Positions 11,965 through 23,837 of a stretch of 64,000 nucleotides of DNA are shown piece by piece. Both the position numbers and the translations under genes were made by a program. The stretch covers positions 15,661,112 to 15,725,111 of the forward strand of contig OX463854.1 of assembly GCA_949825065.1 (NCBI GenBank). Direction: 5' to 3'. The stretch's first letter is position 1; the number at the start of each line of letters is the position of its first letter. This stretch comes from Odontocerum albicorne. Its lineage: Eukaryota > Arthropoda > Insecta > Trichoptera > Odontoceridae. The notes beneath the pieces were generated by a model that saw only the letters and a list, made by a program, of their open reading frames with translations, was not told the origin of the DNA and did not search any database.

Positions 11965-12145
11965 TAAGTTTATTTATTTATTTTACACGTGACAAGAAAT
12001 AGACATACTATAATTTGCGAAAAAACAACAGATAATTTAATTTGGACACACAATTTTAATGAATCTGGGTTTGTTGCCTTTCATTTGTCGTGTCCCAAGT
12101 AAACTAGGATTTTTCCTGTATCTCACTGAGCACATACGAGTATAG
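11965..12145 (-). repeat. LINE 3'-end repeat B, copy 1
   Basis: The segment from the TTTATTTATTT tract to TATCTCACTGAG matches 46254-46425 almost base for base in long blocks (ATTTGCGAAAAAACAACAG, TTTTAATGAATCTGGGTTT). By analogy with the better-bounded second copy it is the 3' end of a minus-strand non-LTR retrotransposon. A TACGAGTA octamer at 12135 lies just beyond the last strongly shared stretch and is absent from the other copy. Confidence 0.7.
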
Positions 12146-12689
12146 CGTAAGGACAGATAACATATAAGTTAGAATATATATTTAATTTTTTTTAGACTTT
12201 GATCGGCTTAATAAATTGAATATTGCCGATCATGCATCTTTTTCAAGTGTTTAGCATTTCAAATTTCAGTTAATAAAATTATGGAATTATTAATCCATTA
12301 ATACTTGTCATCAAATTTAATTAACGGCTCATAACGAATAACGTTTTCAAAATTATTGGAAATTATCTCTCCCAAAATATTAAATTAGCTCTTACTAGTT
12401 GTTTGTTTAACAAAACAAAATAATTATCATGCGACCAAAATGTGCACTGTTGAGTGCGCTCGCAATAAACCCATTGTCTACCGTTCCGTGGATCTCAAAT
12501 CCGACACGCGAAATACAGAACATAGGGAAAATGTCCATGAAAATGACATCATGAAAATGAATCCATATTTTGGTTATTGAAATATATTTCAATTCACAAA
12601 ACCATGGTATGATATACATGAAGAATATTTCGTATTATAACGTTATCTAAGGCTGATGTGTTGTGTAAGATGAAGAAGAGTGCGTGAAA

Positions 12690-12900
12690 TGAATGAATGA
12701 AGGAAGAATAACAACACGCATCTACATTGCAAATGTAATTGTAAGGCGTGGTGAGAAAGTCTAAGGAAAGTGTGCTTGGATCATGTGGATGATATTTTGA
12801 AAGAAGGAAATTTAGAAAGTCAAAAAAATCGTAGGGTTGTATAAGAAGGGGAATGGCTAGGGAAGAGGCGAAGGGTGTGTATTGAGATGGAAAATCTGGT
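12690..12900 (+). pseudogene. LINE reverse-transcriptase tail, remnant
   Basis: Translated with small shifts, this reads like the C-terminal tail of many insect LINE ORF2 proteins: a (R)GRGKSK-like stretch, then W/LDHVDDILKEGNLE. It aligns with the better remnant at 34790-35165 over AAAGTGTGCTTGGATCATG... and GATATTTTGAAAGAAGGAA. It is heavily decayed, with no start and several stops. Confidence 0.5.
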
Positions 12901-12949
12901 ACTCTGTCTTCTTCCTAACCTGACAAAGAAATAGCGGTATGGTATGTAA

Positions 12950-13540
12950 GTGTGTATCTTGTTCTTCTTCAGTTATTACTTGATTGGCTTTTGTTTTATA
13001 AATACATAAACACCTCACACACTTTTACCATGAACAGTACAAATTTTGTTGAATGGGATACAATTTTATATCGAAAGATCTGTAATATTAAGACTTTTTT
13101 GTTGGTTTTCATTTTTGTTTATTGCATATTATGTACATACTCGTATGTATATGTATGGAAATGTGGAGAAGTTATTAAATACTGGCCACAACATATACGA
13201 GTACCTTGCTGTTTTGATACTTTTTTGAATGACTATTCACCCAAATCAGGGTATTCCCAGCCAGTGAACAATCTTGAATTGAATCCGTTCACCTCTTCAG
13301 TTTATTATTTTCCATTTTTTTGTCAATATCATAAATTTATGTAAATCTTATGTTCGGTTCACAATTGGGTAGAACCGTTGTTTAACTAAAGCGTCCATAA
13401 ATGTCGGTTGTAAATTTTTTTTATGAAGAATAGTAAAAATCGTTGAATCATAAAAAAAAACAAAAAAAATTGTTAGTTATTCAAAATTAACTGTTAAATA
13501 AATTACCAGATTAAAAAACAGGATAAACCCAGATTTGAAA
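12950..13540. other. AT-rich spacer, no gene seen
   Basis: The 130-codon plus-strand frame at 12952-13344 is rich in F, Y, I and L because the DNA is AT-rich, and it has no motif, so I do not call it. Two opposite-sense octamers lie 58 bp apart (TACTCGTA at 13138, TACGAGTA at 13196). Confidence 0.5.
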
Positions 13541-13549
13541 AAATGTAGT

Positions 13550-13665
13550 TGGTTTTCATTTCAGACTTATTTAACACCTTTCTGGTTGGTTGCACGAAAT
13601 TGACACGTGTCAATAATCGTTCCAGGTTGTACTATATACGACGAAAGTGTAATAATTCACGAATA
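13550..13665 (+). repeat. SINE 3' half
   Basis: Shows the family body and tail without a head: CTTATTTAACACCTTTCTGGT, TGGTTGCACGAAATTG, CCAGGTTGTACTATATACGA, CGAAAGTGTAAT. It was probably 5'-truncated on insertion. Confidence 0.65.
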
Positions 13666-14180
13666 AATCGGTTTGTTGTGCATATTTTTGTATTCATCTT
13701 TAAAAAAGTACATTGTTAATATGTGCATGCCCTTGACTTGGGTTTGACTTCATTCTTTTCGGACTTAGTAGTTTAATTTTGACGGATACATCAAATACTG
13801 GATGTGTTACCTTTTAGTATTGTAAAATATTTTATTTCCTATCGCATATTGTCCATCAGCTGACAAAGTGGTTATATCCCGCTGATTAATCCCAATTCAT
13901 TAATATAATTTCATACTTCGTATCTCCACGGGAAATATGATACTTCAAACGTCCGTGTGGGAATATTGATCGTTCACTCGAACTGTCCAGTGTACCTCAC
14001 AATATACGAGTATAATGAGTATTATAAATTGCATTGTTAGTTCACTCAAATACCTATTTGTATGGGAATATCTGTTGAGCAGCTGAAATTTTGTTGGTGG
14101 TTTAATATAAATACATCACCATAATCATTTCAGATTGTACTACGTTTATTGCAGAACATAGGCCTCCCCCTTCTAAATCA

Positions 14181-14823
<643 letters not shown>

Positions 14824-14834
<11 letters not shown>

Positions 14835-15277
14835 AATCCGGAGAAGACGGTGGATGGGGCAGCAGTTCGTAGCCTGATTCTACCAATTTGGCCGTGGCGA
14901 CGGCGGAGGTGTGAGCCGGTGCGTTGTCATGATGGAAGAGCACTTTTTTCTTCGCCAAATGGGGCCGTTTTTTCTGCAATTCGGCGTCGAATCGGCCCAA
15001 TAATTCGGCATAGTAGGTCTCTGTGACCGTTTTGCCCTTCTCCAGGAAGTCTATGTAGATCACACCTTTTGAATCTCAGAAAACGGTGGCCATCACCTTT
15101 CCGGTCGATAGGACAGTCTTCGTCTTCTTCGGAGCACGTTCGCCGGGTGAAGTCCACTGTTTCGACTGTTCCTTGGTCTCGGGTGTGTACCAGTGTATCC
15201 ATGTATCCATACTCCTTTGCTCTTGCGATAGTGGTGCCATCGGGCGGTGAGGCTAAGTACTTATCGGACCGCCCTCG
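14824..15277 (-). mobile_element. mariner element 3, internally deleted and 3'-truncated
   Basis: The 5' end on the minus strand is intact: TA (15278-15279), then CGAGGGCGGTCCGATAAGTAC. The 3' end is lost at the fold-back near 14824. The ATG at 15240 gives MAPLSQEQRS and then jumps directly to MDTWIHWYTPETK, which normally lies about 150 residues further on, so the DNA-binding domain has been deleted. The rest is KVMATVF*DSKGVIYIDFLEKG (one TGG to TGA stop), KKKVLFHHDNAPAHT (second catalytic Asp) and HPPSSPDFG, where it breaks off before the third Asp. It is one of four mariners here whose ends start CGAGG. Confidence 0.85.
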
Positions 15278-15289
15278 TATGTATGTATA

Positions 15290-16470
15290 TGTTTATATTT
15301 CTAGAAGAGATCTCGAGTATACCTGCGACATTTTAATATTTTATACGAGAAGTCGAATGGGATTTCCAGTTATTTTGTTTGCCTTTGTCATAAAATTGTT
15401 CCTATTTCTAACATTAATCATTTAAAAAGTGGCCAAAGGTCGAAAATGATCTTGCCTCGTGTCATCCGAGTTTTCGTATGTCCATCCTTCCAACCCAATT
15501 TAGACCCTGCCAATCCGAAAAAGGACGTTAATTTCGAGTGACCATAGTTATGTTTATATTGGATCTTTTTTATAACTACATTAATTTCTCTATAATTTTA
15601 TATAATTGAATAATTATAAGTACATATTTACATTACATAGATTTCATATCATTTTTATTAAGACAGTTATCGAATACTGTAATAAAATGACACGCGCTGT
15701 TGTTTTCATTTTTCTTGTTATCTCGTATTTGTATTTTGTGGAATTATATGAGTAACGCATGGCAAGTATATTACTGTGTGAATTATTATTTTATCTTCAT
15801 ATTGTAATGTATTGTGTTGGTATGGATGGCTGTCTTCTGTGTGAATTACATGTTTGGTACGCCTGAATATGCGGGCGCAGCCTTTGGGATGAGTTGGGTC
15901 AAGTCAGCGGTCCTGTTATCCTGTTACTTCTTAATATATTCTGTTGAATTTTTCACAAATGCCTTTAATTTATTCTTACTAGTCGAAAACCAAGAAACAT
16001 CACAATGTACAATATTATTTTTCATAATTCAATACAAATTAAAATATTAAATATATTTCAAGTCGTGTGATTATATAACGCCTTTAAATTCTTTCCTTTC
16101 AAATGTAGACAAGATAATCACATGACTTAACATTGTTTTAATTTAAATTAAATTAAATTAATAATGTATTTCGTTTAATATTTACCTTTAAAGTTAAATG
16201 TAAGGAATATTGAAATTCAAAGAATGTTTACTTTGAAAAAATTGCATTGCAAAGTAATTTATAGTGAGTCTCTGCTTTTCATGTAATTATCTCAATTAAA
16301 TTTCTCTTAATCAAGTAGAATAATTTGTGTGTATTTTAATAAGAGATTAATGTAACTTCCTTGAAACTGATTTATTTTTTAACGTATTTTAAATTGTGTA
16401 TTTGAGATCGAAAATATGAATGAATATTTTTAATTTTATATTATTTTAAATCCACTGTTCCGATTTTTAT
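15290..16470. other. AT-rich spacer, no gene seen
   Basis: No coding signal. The open frame at 15814-16050 has no motif, and the frame at 15069-15425 starts inside mariner 3 and runs out by chance. Confidence 0.5.
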
Positions 16471-16474
16471 TAAG

Positions 16475-16665
16475 GTCACCCGATATTTATCTCCGTAACC
16501 GGCCAACGTGATTGGATACGCGAACCACCTCGACGGTCATCTCTTATGCAAACGGTCCATTAACTATTAACACATAATCTGGTTTACCAGAAAATGCTCT
16601 TTCCTTTTCCGCTACTGCCTTTGAGAAACGTCCTATGCTTCCCACCGATAATACGTACTAGTGTG
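16475..16665. promoter_or_regulatory. GC-richer unique island, candidate conserved non-coding element
   Basis: Sharply richer in GC and CpG than the DNA either side, with no internal repeat, no long open frame and no match to other repeats in the window. It contains CACCCGATATTTATCTCCG, AACGTGATTGGATACGCG and CTTATGCAAACGG (POU-like TATGCAAA). Such islands in gene deserts are often enhancers of developmental genes; that is inference from composition only. Confidence 0.3.
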
Positions 16666-16974
16666 TCACACCCCCGAAAAATATTTACTTTCTTATGTCG
16701 CACACAGCTTTCATTTGATACATGCTCGATAGACAAAATTCATCTATTATGTTCGTTAATTGAATGGATATAAAAGTTTTTGAGATAATGCGCACCTCTT
16801 GATATTCTGTTTATGGTACCTACAAGTAGATAAACTTGCAGAACAATAGAATTTAAACAATATATTTATAATTGATGAGATATATTATGAATAACACTAT
16901 TTAACGAGTTTTTAATAATGTTATTCCATTATTTGTAACCGTTTTCAACCAAGATAGATATATTTTAAATAAAA

Positions 16975-17115
16975 ATACGAGTTGTAATTGTTTGATCACA
17001 CACTGTTTATTCCACTTTATGTAAATCCATATAAAGTGGAATAAACAGCGTTTGATAAAACAAATTACAATGTCTTCAAACCTCCACAATGTCAATGCCT
17101 CAACTATTAATAATA
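16975..17115 (-). repeat. Penelope-like terminal repeat, fold-back copy
   Basis: Carries the repeat end in inverted orientation (ACAAATTACAATG, AAACCTCCACAATG, CTATTAATAATATA). It is preceded by a hairpin in which CTGTTTATTCCACTTTAT (17010-17027) pairs with ATAAAGTGGAATAAACAG (17032-17049). The same sequences occur at 1.2, 17.4, 38.1, 38.8 and 53.9 kb. Confidence 0.55.
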
Positions 17116-17374
17116 TAAAAATATGAGTTTTTGGCTTACTTCTGATTGTACTAAATGTTCTTGTTTTTTTTTCGAAAATGGCGACGGCAGCTTTTCCCGC
17201 CCTTAGGGAGAATCTAATTTCTAAACGGCGCTATGTAAATTGACCTTTTATTAAAAATATTATTGAAATCTTGATAAGTTTTTTGAAATGGTTTACATCG
17301 AAGTCGGTGAACTCGAAATGATTTAAAAAATCGGTGCCTCATCAAACATTTTTTATATAAATTTCTTTCATTGT

Positions 17375-17470
17375 AATTTATTTTATCAAACACTGTTTAT
17401 TCCACTTTTTGTAACGATATAACCCTACCGGTTTCAAGGCTTTCACCTCATCTTCAGGGGAGCACAAACA
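17375..17470 (+). repeat. Penelope-like terminal repeat fragment
   Basis: Nearly identical to 38113-38225 from TGTAATTTATTTTATC through CACTGTTTATTCCACTTTTTG, ATAACCCTACCGGTTTCAAGG and CTTCAGGGGAGCA, then diverges. It contains a hammerhead-like motif on the minus strand (17423-17460). No coding domain was recognised downstream. Confidence 0.65.
17423..17460 (-). ncRNA. Hammerhead-ribozyme-like motif
   Basis: Minus strand: CCC, CUGAAGA, U, helix II GAGG/CCUU with loop UGAAAG, GAAA, then CCGG (self-complementary, minimal dimeric stem III), a GUA cleavage triplet, and GGG pairing with the leading CCC as stem I. All core nucleotides of the hammerhead consensus are present. Helix II has one G-U pair here that is an A-U pair in the copy at 38173. 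Confidence 0.65.
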
Positions 17471-18360
17471 AGACAATAACTATGATATGTGTATAAGACA
17501 AACTCATCACAAATACATTCAGAAATATAAACACCCACCCTCTCCTATAATGGTTCGTTTTTGCAGATAATTTTTGGTAAAGTTTGATCATTAACGCTGA
17601 TTGATCTTCCTTGACTAACATGGATGTTCCATGAAGCTTTATTCTTACATACATCGTCTTATATGATGCATGATATAAGTAACGACGACCTGAATTGTTA
17701 TGAACAACTAATAGACTTCTTCCATATTGTAGGCAGGCTGATGATATATAAGCATTCTTATTCAGTATGATTATTCCTTATTTTATTCGATGTGAGATAT
17801 GTTATCTTAAATGTAGGCGCCCTTGAAGTAATACTATGGTGTACAAAAAAAACGATAAATGTTGCTGTAAACAAGATTTGAACATTTTCCTTTTGCCCGT
17901 CTAGCACGCGTAAACGGTATCACTGTGCGTCGGTCTACGGTCAACATTAATGTTACTCTATTTGCCTATGTCACTTTAAGCCCTTTCTGTTTGTCAAGTC
18001 CAATGATTACGAATAAGAAACTTTGACGAGGGAAATGGAAGAAGCGGTCTCATGGAAAAATAAGAATCAAACATTTATTACCGTTTTTATTTCTGGATTT
18101 TTGTTTTGGTCGTACCCCAAAATTACTCACAATGACTATTGAAATTCTCTATTGAATATTAACTCAAATAAATATTTCACTTTGGCTTATTTTTATATTG
18201 AATTCGTAAGAAATATTATGGTCTAAGAAATATTTACGAGTATCTCTTGTTACTTGAGAATTTTTTTAATGTATTTTTATTTTCGTAGTGCTTGTTTTGT
18301 CAAATTGTTTTCGTCTAAAATTAGGTTTTTATATTTATTTCATAATATCTAATCAATGAT
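17470..18360. other. Spacer, no gene seen
   Basis: Nothing recognisable apart from one TACGAGTA octamer at 18235. The 66-codon minus-strand frame at 17454-17654 could be the decayed body of the adjacent Penelope-like element, but I see no diagnostic motif. Confidence 0.45.
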
Positions 18361-18364
18361 GACA

Positions 18365-18530
18365 ATAACACCTTGCGTGGCCTTGTTGGTAAGACCCTAG
18401 AGGTGGCGGGTTCGACTTCCGTTGACACCATTTGTTTTTAAATGTATCAGTATGGTTTTCAATTTAATCATGTGTAATATCTTTCTGGTTGGTTGTAAGA
18501 AATTGAAACATGACAATATATCAAATCGAT
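18365..18530 (+). repeat. tRNA-derived SINE
   Basis: A box GTGGCCTTGTTGGTAAGACC and B box GGGTTCGACTTCC are clear, followed by the family body (TAATATCTTTCTGGTTGGTTG) ending at AAACATGACAATATATC. The 3' tail is short or lost. Confidence 0.75.
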
Positions 18531-18784
18531 AACAGATGCCTAAGAAGGATTATGAGTCGTAGGTGATACGACTAAGTGACGAATTAGACGGTTCATCTTC
18601 GAACGCAGCTGCAGCGTATGATCACCACAGTTAGGTTGAGGCGCTAGAAGTGGTCGAGCCACGTATGAAAGTTTCCGTTTGGTCATCGTCGTCGTTGCTG
18701 GGCCTTGTAGTCGAGGATTTTCTCGCCGTTTCAACGTCATTTCAGCTTGAAAAGAAAATTGATGTTGATTTTTTGTTTCTTTCT

Positions 18785-18900
18785 TCTTTTTAAGTGAGTG
18801 AGCCATTACACACCAGCAAACTCACTGGCCATACCGCTGTACTGGATCCGGCGGTATACCAAAGTGAGACGATCGAAGCACACCGGCATGTTTTTATAAT
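18785..18900 (+). repeat. Dispersed repeat A, copy 2
   Basis: Partner of 446-545: same start (GTGAGCCATTACACACCAGC) and same end (GACGATCGAAGCACACCGG). Between them it holds a CTGTACTGGATCC / GGCGGTATACC stretch not well matched in copy 1. Confidence 0.45.
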
Positions 18901-19139
18901 TTTTATCGATTAAAACCATTAAAAATATACACTATAGTATATATAATGTAATATTGTGCAGCACAGCTTCAGGAATACCAATGTTCCTTAAAATATCAAA
19001 GGAACAAAATATTTGATGCATGCGAATATAAAAATAAAGTTTTGAACAACTTATAAAGACGATAAAAGTTATCTTGGAATACTTTTATAAGTAAGTCTTA
19101 TAATTAAAGTGTGCAACAAAATTATATTTAGTGTTATAT

Positions 19140-19290
19140 TGTTCACTTTCATTGTATACATTACAATAATCTCTTCCAATAAACCAGAAAGGTGTTAAAA
19201 GACGCCTTTGGTTAAACCACTAGTTGGAATATAGGCGTCCTATCACGAAGGTCGTAATCGATTCATGTCGCTTTTAAGATTAAGTCTTCC
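19140..19290 (-). repeat. SINE, minus strand
   Basis: Reads in reverse as the family tail (GTATACAATGAAAGTGAAC) and body (TTTATTGGAAGAGATTATTG, CCTTTTAACACCTTTCTGG) followed by a decayed head near 19250 (ACGACCTTCGTGATAGGAC). Confidence 0.6.
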
Positions 19291-19459
19291 TAGAGTAAAA
19301 ATTTTCATTAATAATCTTTATAGTTGTATTGAATAGTAAAATTTATATGTATACCTAATGTCTATGCCCTTCACTAATTATATCAATAAAAAATTCAAAA
19401 TTTCTCTCAAAAGAAAGGAAAAATGCATTTTGTCCTTTAATAGCTGTTCTCAATCCACT

Positions 19460-19760
19460 CTTTCCTTAATTGCAAACATGCGCTCACTCTTCCTCCTCCG
19501 CTCTCCCTCGACCCCCGGGTGGGGTTTGAGGGAGTAGATTGGACCGAGCGACTGCCGCACCCCTCATGGCCACCCGGTGGCAACCTCCGTCTCCCGGCGA
19601 GATTTTAGGTTAATTAGAATCGGATAATGTCGTCAAACTGTAATCCGATAGCGGAATGCCGACATCAGGTGCGGCTCGTCACTTAGACGAGGACAACTTT
19701 GTTACTCGGAGAGGAAATCATTCTTTTGCCTTGGCTCGCGGATGATATAGTAACTTGCCA
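19460..19760. promoter_or_regulatory. GC-rich unique island, candidate regulatory or conserved element
   Basis: About 300 bp with pyrimidine-rich, then C/G-rich sequence (CTCCGCTCTCCCTCGACCCC, CCACCCGGTGGCAACCTCC, TAATTAGAATCGGATAATG). It is unique within the window and lacks an open frame. The abrupt change of composition against AT-rich flanks suggests constraint or a different origin. Function unknown. Confidence 0.3.
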
Positions 19761-20265
19761 CTTAGACGAAGTGTCCCCACTTTACAATGTGTATTTTTGT
19801 TTATAAGAATGTTCAGAACAAAACCTACAAAAATTTAAAATATTCAGATATTTTTGTACAATATTTTGTAGTTTTTGTATAACAAGCTCTTTAATGTAAT
19901 CTACTAAGTTTCCTAAAATCTACACGAGTGGCCCGTGGTACTTTAATATTTCACCGTACGTTTAACTGAAAAAGCACAAACAATTAAATTGTCCTATTGA
20001 GTACTGCATAAGTATCTTATATACATTGAAACTAGTTGACACATGATATAATAAGTATTTTTTGAATTATAACAATAAAATAAAAGTGTGGAGATGTGTT
20101 ATATTTGCCTATCTTGCAAGGCTTGGTGTATAAATACGTGGAGTTTTGTTATTTTAGACCGTTGCTGAAAAACAAAAACTCAATGTAATTAATTTATTTA
20201 TTAAAAGGTTGATTGTTTTGAATTACGAAACGTGCTTTTCTCCACGAATAGGTGTTATATGAAAC

Positions 20266-20544
20266 GTGTTCATATTTCGTACTCTCTCACGTGTATCATC
20301 CGTTCATCTGAGTACACAATATGAATGCACAAATAATGAAGAGAATCTGCTGTTAGCGTTACACAGCGCATATCCTAGGATTTACATTAGCCCGTGTAAA
20401 TATACCGATGGTGGCGCGAATTCACGAAATCGCGGTTGCATTACGTGCCCTTCGTGCTCCGCCCGTAATTATTGTTATTTGGACGGAGCCGACCACACTG
20501 CAGGCGTGTTGTTTAAACTGGCCTGTAATCCTCTCTCTGTGTAA
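20266..20544 (+). other. Unrecognised 92-codon open frame in a GC-richer block
   Basis: The plus-strand frame contains several cysteines toward its end (GCITCPSCSARNYC). I recognise no domain, splice context or start signal, and it is as likely to be a non-coding island with CpG-containing motifs as an exon. It is kept as a candidate only because its composition differs from the surrounding spacer. Confidence 0.15.
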
Positions 20545-20599
20545 TTCCTGGAATTAGTCCTATTTTATGTTTAACAGATTTCCACTTTGCTATAGCGTT

Positions 20600-21870
20600 T
20601 ATTTTTCTATCACGATAAATTCGTCACTAAAAGTATATTTGAATTCTTAATTATAAGTTGTTAATTTATGAAGTGACCTTAATATTATTTAACGAGAAAA
20701 AAAAACTAGTTATGTGTTGACAAGCTTCGCTAAAATTTCAAAAATAATGAATTCAGGTTTTTCTCTGACATTTCCTCAATATTATGTTTTCCTTATGAGA
20801 TTAGCTATTCCATTAACATTTTGTCTCAAGTATATTTTGGTAATTTACCATATAATTTTGCATTCTCGTTGCCAATGCCCAAGTATTGATTTTTTCTTAG
20901 TAAGTCTTGTATTGATTGATTTCGATTTTTTTTTCTTTACTTTGTCCCTTTCTGTTCTACACATTAGTATTTCATGCATTATATTTTGAAAGATATAAGA
21001 ATATTGAATTGTTAGTTTTTTAGAATATTTTGATACGTTTAAATTGTAACTTTGATATGTACTTGTATATACACGTGTATACTCATATATACTAGTAAAT
21101 TACCCTTAAGTGTTGTTTATTTTGTTAATAAATAAATTAACAAAATAATTTTCAAAACATAATTTTAATCGCGTTAAAGCTTTTTCCAGAAACTCTTAAA
21201 TTAATTTCATCTCCGTAACATTTGTCTTTCCTAAGTTCCGTTTATAGTTTTATGATCTTCATTATATATAGCCGTTGTAGTTGAGGCGTTTTAAAAACAC
21301 TCTTGTTATTTTGATTCCAACACGCAATTTTATAACTTTGTGAACTTACGAGTACAACCGTTTAAAATGTTTTTGGTGTTGTTACCGTGTAAGTTTAAAT
21401 GAAAACCGAGGGTGATATTTGGTAATGTTTTTTGAAATGCCCTCGGGCTGAAAGATGCAACGTCTCATAACCTTTGCCATCATTAAAGATACCTCAATAT
21501 GATAACTTTGAAAAACATTTTAAACTGTTGGAAAACAGGCGTTAAAATCTTCGATCGTATCTTACGATTATAATATTTATAAAATTATATTATAAAAAAA
21601 CTTCGAAAGTGGATAAATAAATGCAGTTTTAATTGTAATTTCCACGGAAAACTGTCTTTAAAAAGGATCAGAAAAAAAATGAAAGCAGTGAAATAGTTTT
21701 TATTGTTTTAAAAACTTATGGTTTCTTAACCAAGACAATTATTTTTACGTTTGAATTAAGCTTCAATATTAAATTGTATTTATTTATTAGATACCAAATA
21801 ATTATTGTCTTTAGAGGATATGGAAAATTATTATCACAATTATTACAAAATCTGTTTAGTGAAGTCTCTC
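20600..21870. other. AT-rich spacer, no gene seen
   Basis: No coding or repeat structure recognised apart from one TACGAGTA octamer at 21347. Confidence 0.5.
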
Positions 21871-21878
21871 GCTTTTAC

Positions 21879-22633
21879 AATATTTATGTACGGCGTTGAA
21901 ACATGGACTCTGTGAGCAAACACCAGATGAAAGTCATTTGAAATGTAGTACTGGAGTTGGATGTTGCGAATCTAATAGACGGAAGATGTTCCAAAGGTTC
22001 TAGGAATAAGAAAGTCTTCATTAAACAATAATATTTATGTACGGCGTTGAAACATGGACTCTGTGAGCAAACACCAGATGAAAGTCATTTGAAATGTAGT
22101 ACTGGAGTTGGATGTTGCGAATCTAATAGACGGAAGATGTTCCAAAGGTTCTAGGAATAAGAAAGTCTTCATTAAACAATAATATTTATGTACGGCGTTG
22201 AAACATGGACTCTGTGAGCAAACACCAGATGAAAGTCATTTGAAATGTAGTACTGGAGTTGGATGTTGCGAATCTTATAGACGGAAGATGTTCCAAAGGT
22301 TCTAGGAATAAGAAAGTCTTCATTAAACAATAATATTTATGTACGGCGTTGAAACATGGACTCTGTGAGCAAACACCAGATGAAAGCCATTTGAAATGTA
22401 GTACTGGAGTTGGATGTTACGAATCTAATAGACGGAAGATGTTCCAAAGGTTCTTGGAAGAAGAAAGTCTTCATTAATCAATAATATTTATGTACGGCGT
22501 TGAAACATGGACTCTGTAAGCAAACACCAGATGAAAGCCATTTGAAATGTAGTACTGGAGTTGGATGTTACGAATCTAATACACGGAAGATGTTCCAAAG
22601 GCTCTAAGAAGAAGAAAGTCTTTATTAAATAAC
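21879..22633 (+). repeat. Five 151-bp tandem units made from a LINE ORF2 tail
   Basis: Units start at 21879, 22030, 22181, 22332 and 22483. Units 1-3 are almost identical; 4 and 5 differ at about ten positions. Each unit, read with frame shifts, resembles the C-terminal part of a LINE reverse transcriptase: LYGVETWTL, then FEMWYWSWMLRI, then VPKVLGIRKSS (family consensus has ETWTL...EMWCWRRMLRI...). A 151-bp period is not a multiple of 3, so the array cannot encode a long repeat protein. A dead LINE fragment has been turned into a young local satellite. Confidence 0.85.
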
Positions 22634-22639
22634 AAAACC

Positions 22640-23195
22640 ATTGCAAGGGTAATTTATTTTTAACTTTTCCTAGTGCAGTAGACATCTTAAGAAAAAATAT
22701 TTCTGTATCTCAAATTTAATAAATATGTTTTTGAAATATCCTTTGATAAAAAAGTTTCTAACAATTGCATTAAAAAAATGCAAAATTGAATTATTGAACT
22801 TAATATCTCTGACTTTTGTGCCAATTATTTTACGTTATTTTAGTCGTGATAATTTTTTATCGTTAAACTCACAAGAATTAAATTAAAATGTCACGCAAAT
22901 CGTTCTTTCGCATATTAAATAAAAGTTTTCATTTTAATTACATTATAAATGCAGTTTGAAAAAATAAACATTAATTAATTAAACTAGTTTTTACATAGTT
23001 TTCAATTATATCAATGATATAAGTTCTTCAATGTTCACGGCGAAAGTTTTTTTTATAAATTTCTGAATTTGTGATTCGGACATATTTAAGAACGTGACCG
23101 GGAGACAACATTTTCTCCGACCCTATTTATCGTGCTTTCGCGTTTAGAACCACTTGAGTAGACACGGAACTCCTGGTTCGTCATCACACGTCTTA
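22640..23195. other. AT-rich spacer, no gene seen
   Basis: No feature recognised. Confidence 0.5.
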
Positions 23196-23199
23196 GCAA

Positions 23200-23290
23200 T
23201 ACTACCACGCACATGTAGAGGTAACAAAACTAGAAACCCTCAGGAGAAAGTCAAGCGTCTTACCAACTAGTTCTTGGAGGTCATCAAATA
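23200..23290 (-). repeat. Decayed SINE head
   Basis: Minus strand shows GACCTCCAAGAACTAGTTGG followed by TAAGACG (A box) and a degenerate B box (GGGTTTCTAGTTT). Same family as the other heads, with greater decay. Confidence 0.45.
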
Positions 23291-23581
23291 CCAATGTATA
23301 TTAATTGGCGTTTACATTTTAAACGTTATGTATGCTTAATTAAGATATGAGAGCTTTAGACGTAGTTTAAACCTTGAATCTGAATTTGACTGAGTTTGAC
23401 TGAGTTTGAGGAGAGTTTGCTCTCTAAATGACGCTGAATAAATAGTTTTTTTTTTATTATTAAGTTCACGTGTGTAACCTGAAGCTATTTTCAGAAGTTT
23501 TAAGTGCTTTCTAATGAAACTGCAATGCCGATTAAATTGTATTTACATTCAGTTTATATATGTGTTTAGCTAGATTATATA

Positions 23582-23837
23582 GGGTTGCGTAACAAGAACT
23601 TCAATTTTAAATTTGCGGCCATTTTTCAGCTGTCAAACGTATAATATTTATAATGGATATATGTCATCTACATAACCTATAAATTTACTATGCAGCAATA
23701 CACGATTGCAGATTGCACGCCTCGAAATTATTAAAATTTATTATAAAAATGGTGAAAAAATCATGTAGACGACGTATGCCCATTATAAATATTATACGTT
23801 TGACAGCTGAAAATTTGCAGTTCTTGTTGCGCCATCC
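23582..23837. mobile_element. Palindromic MITE, 256 bp, TA target
   Basis: Flanked by TA on both sides. Ends are GGGTTGCGTAACAAGAACT on the left and, inverted on the right, GGATGGCGCAACAAGAACT. The inverted similarity continues inward through CAGCTGTCAAACGTATAATA and TTTATAATGG. TA target plus long inverted repeats indicate a Tc1/mariner-related non-autonomous element. No transposase inside. Confidence 0.75.

Noticed and set aside
12952..13344. 130-codon frame as a membrane protein
   Set aside because: Its F/Y/I/L richness is explained by base composition; no start context, motif or repeat family supports it.
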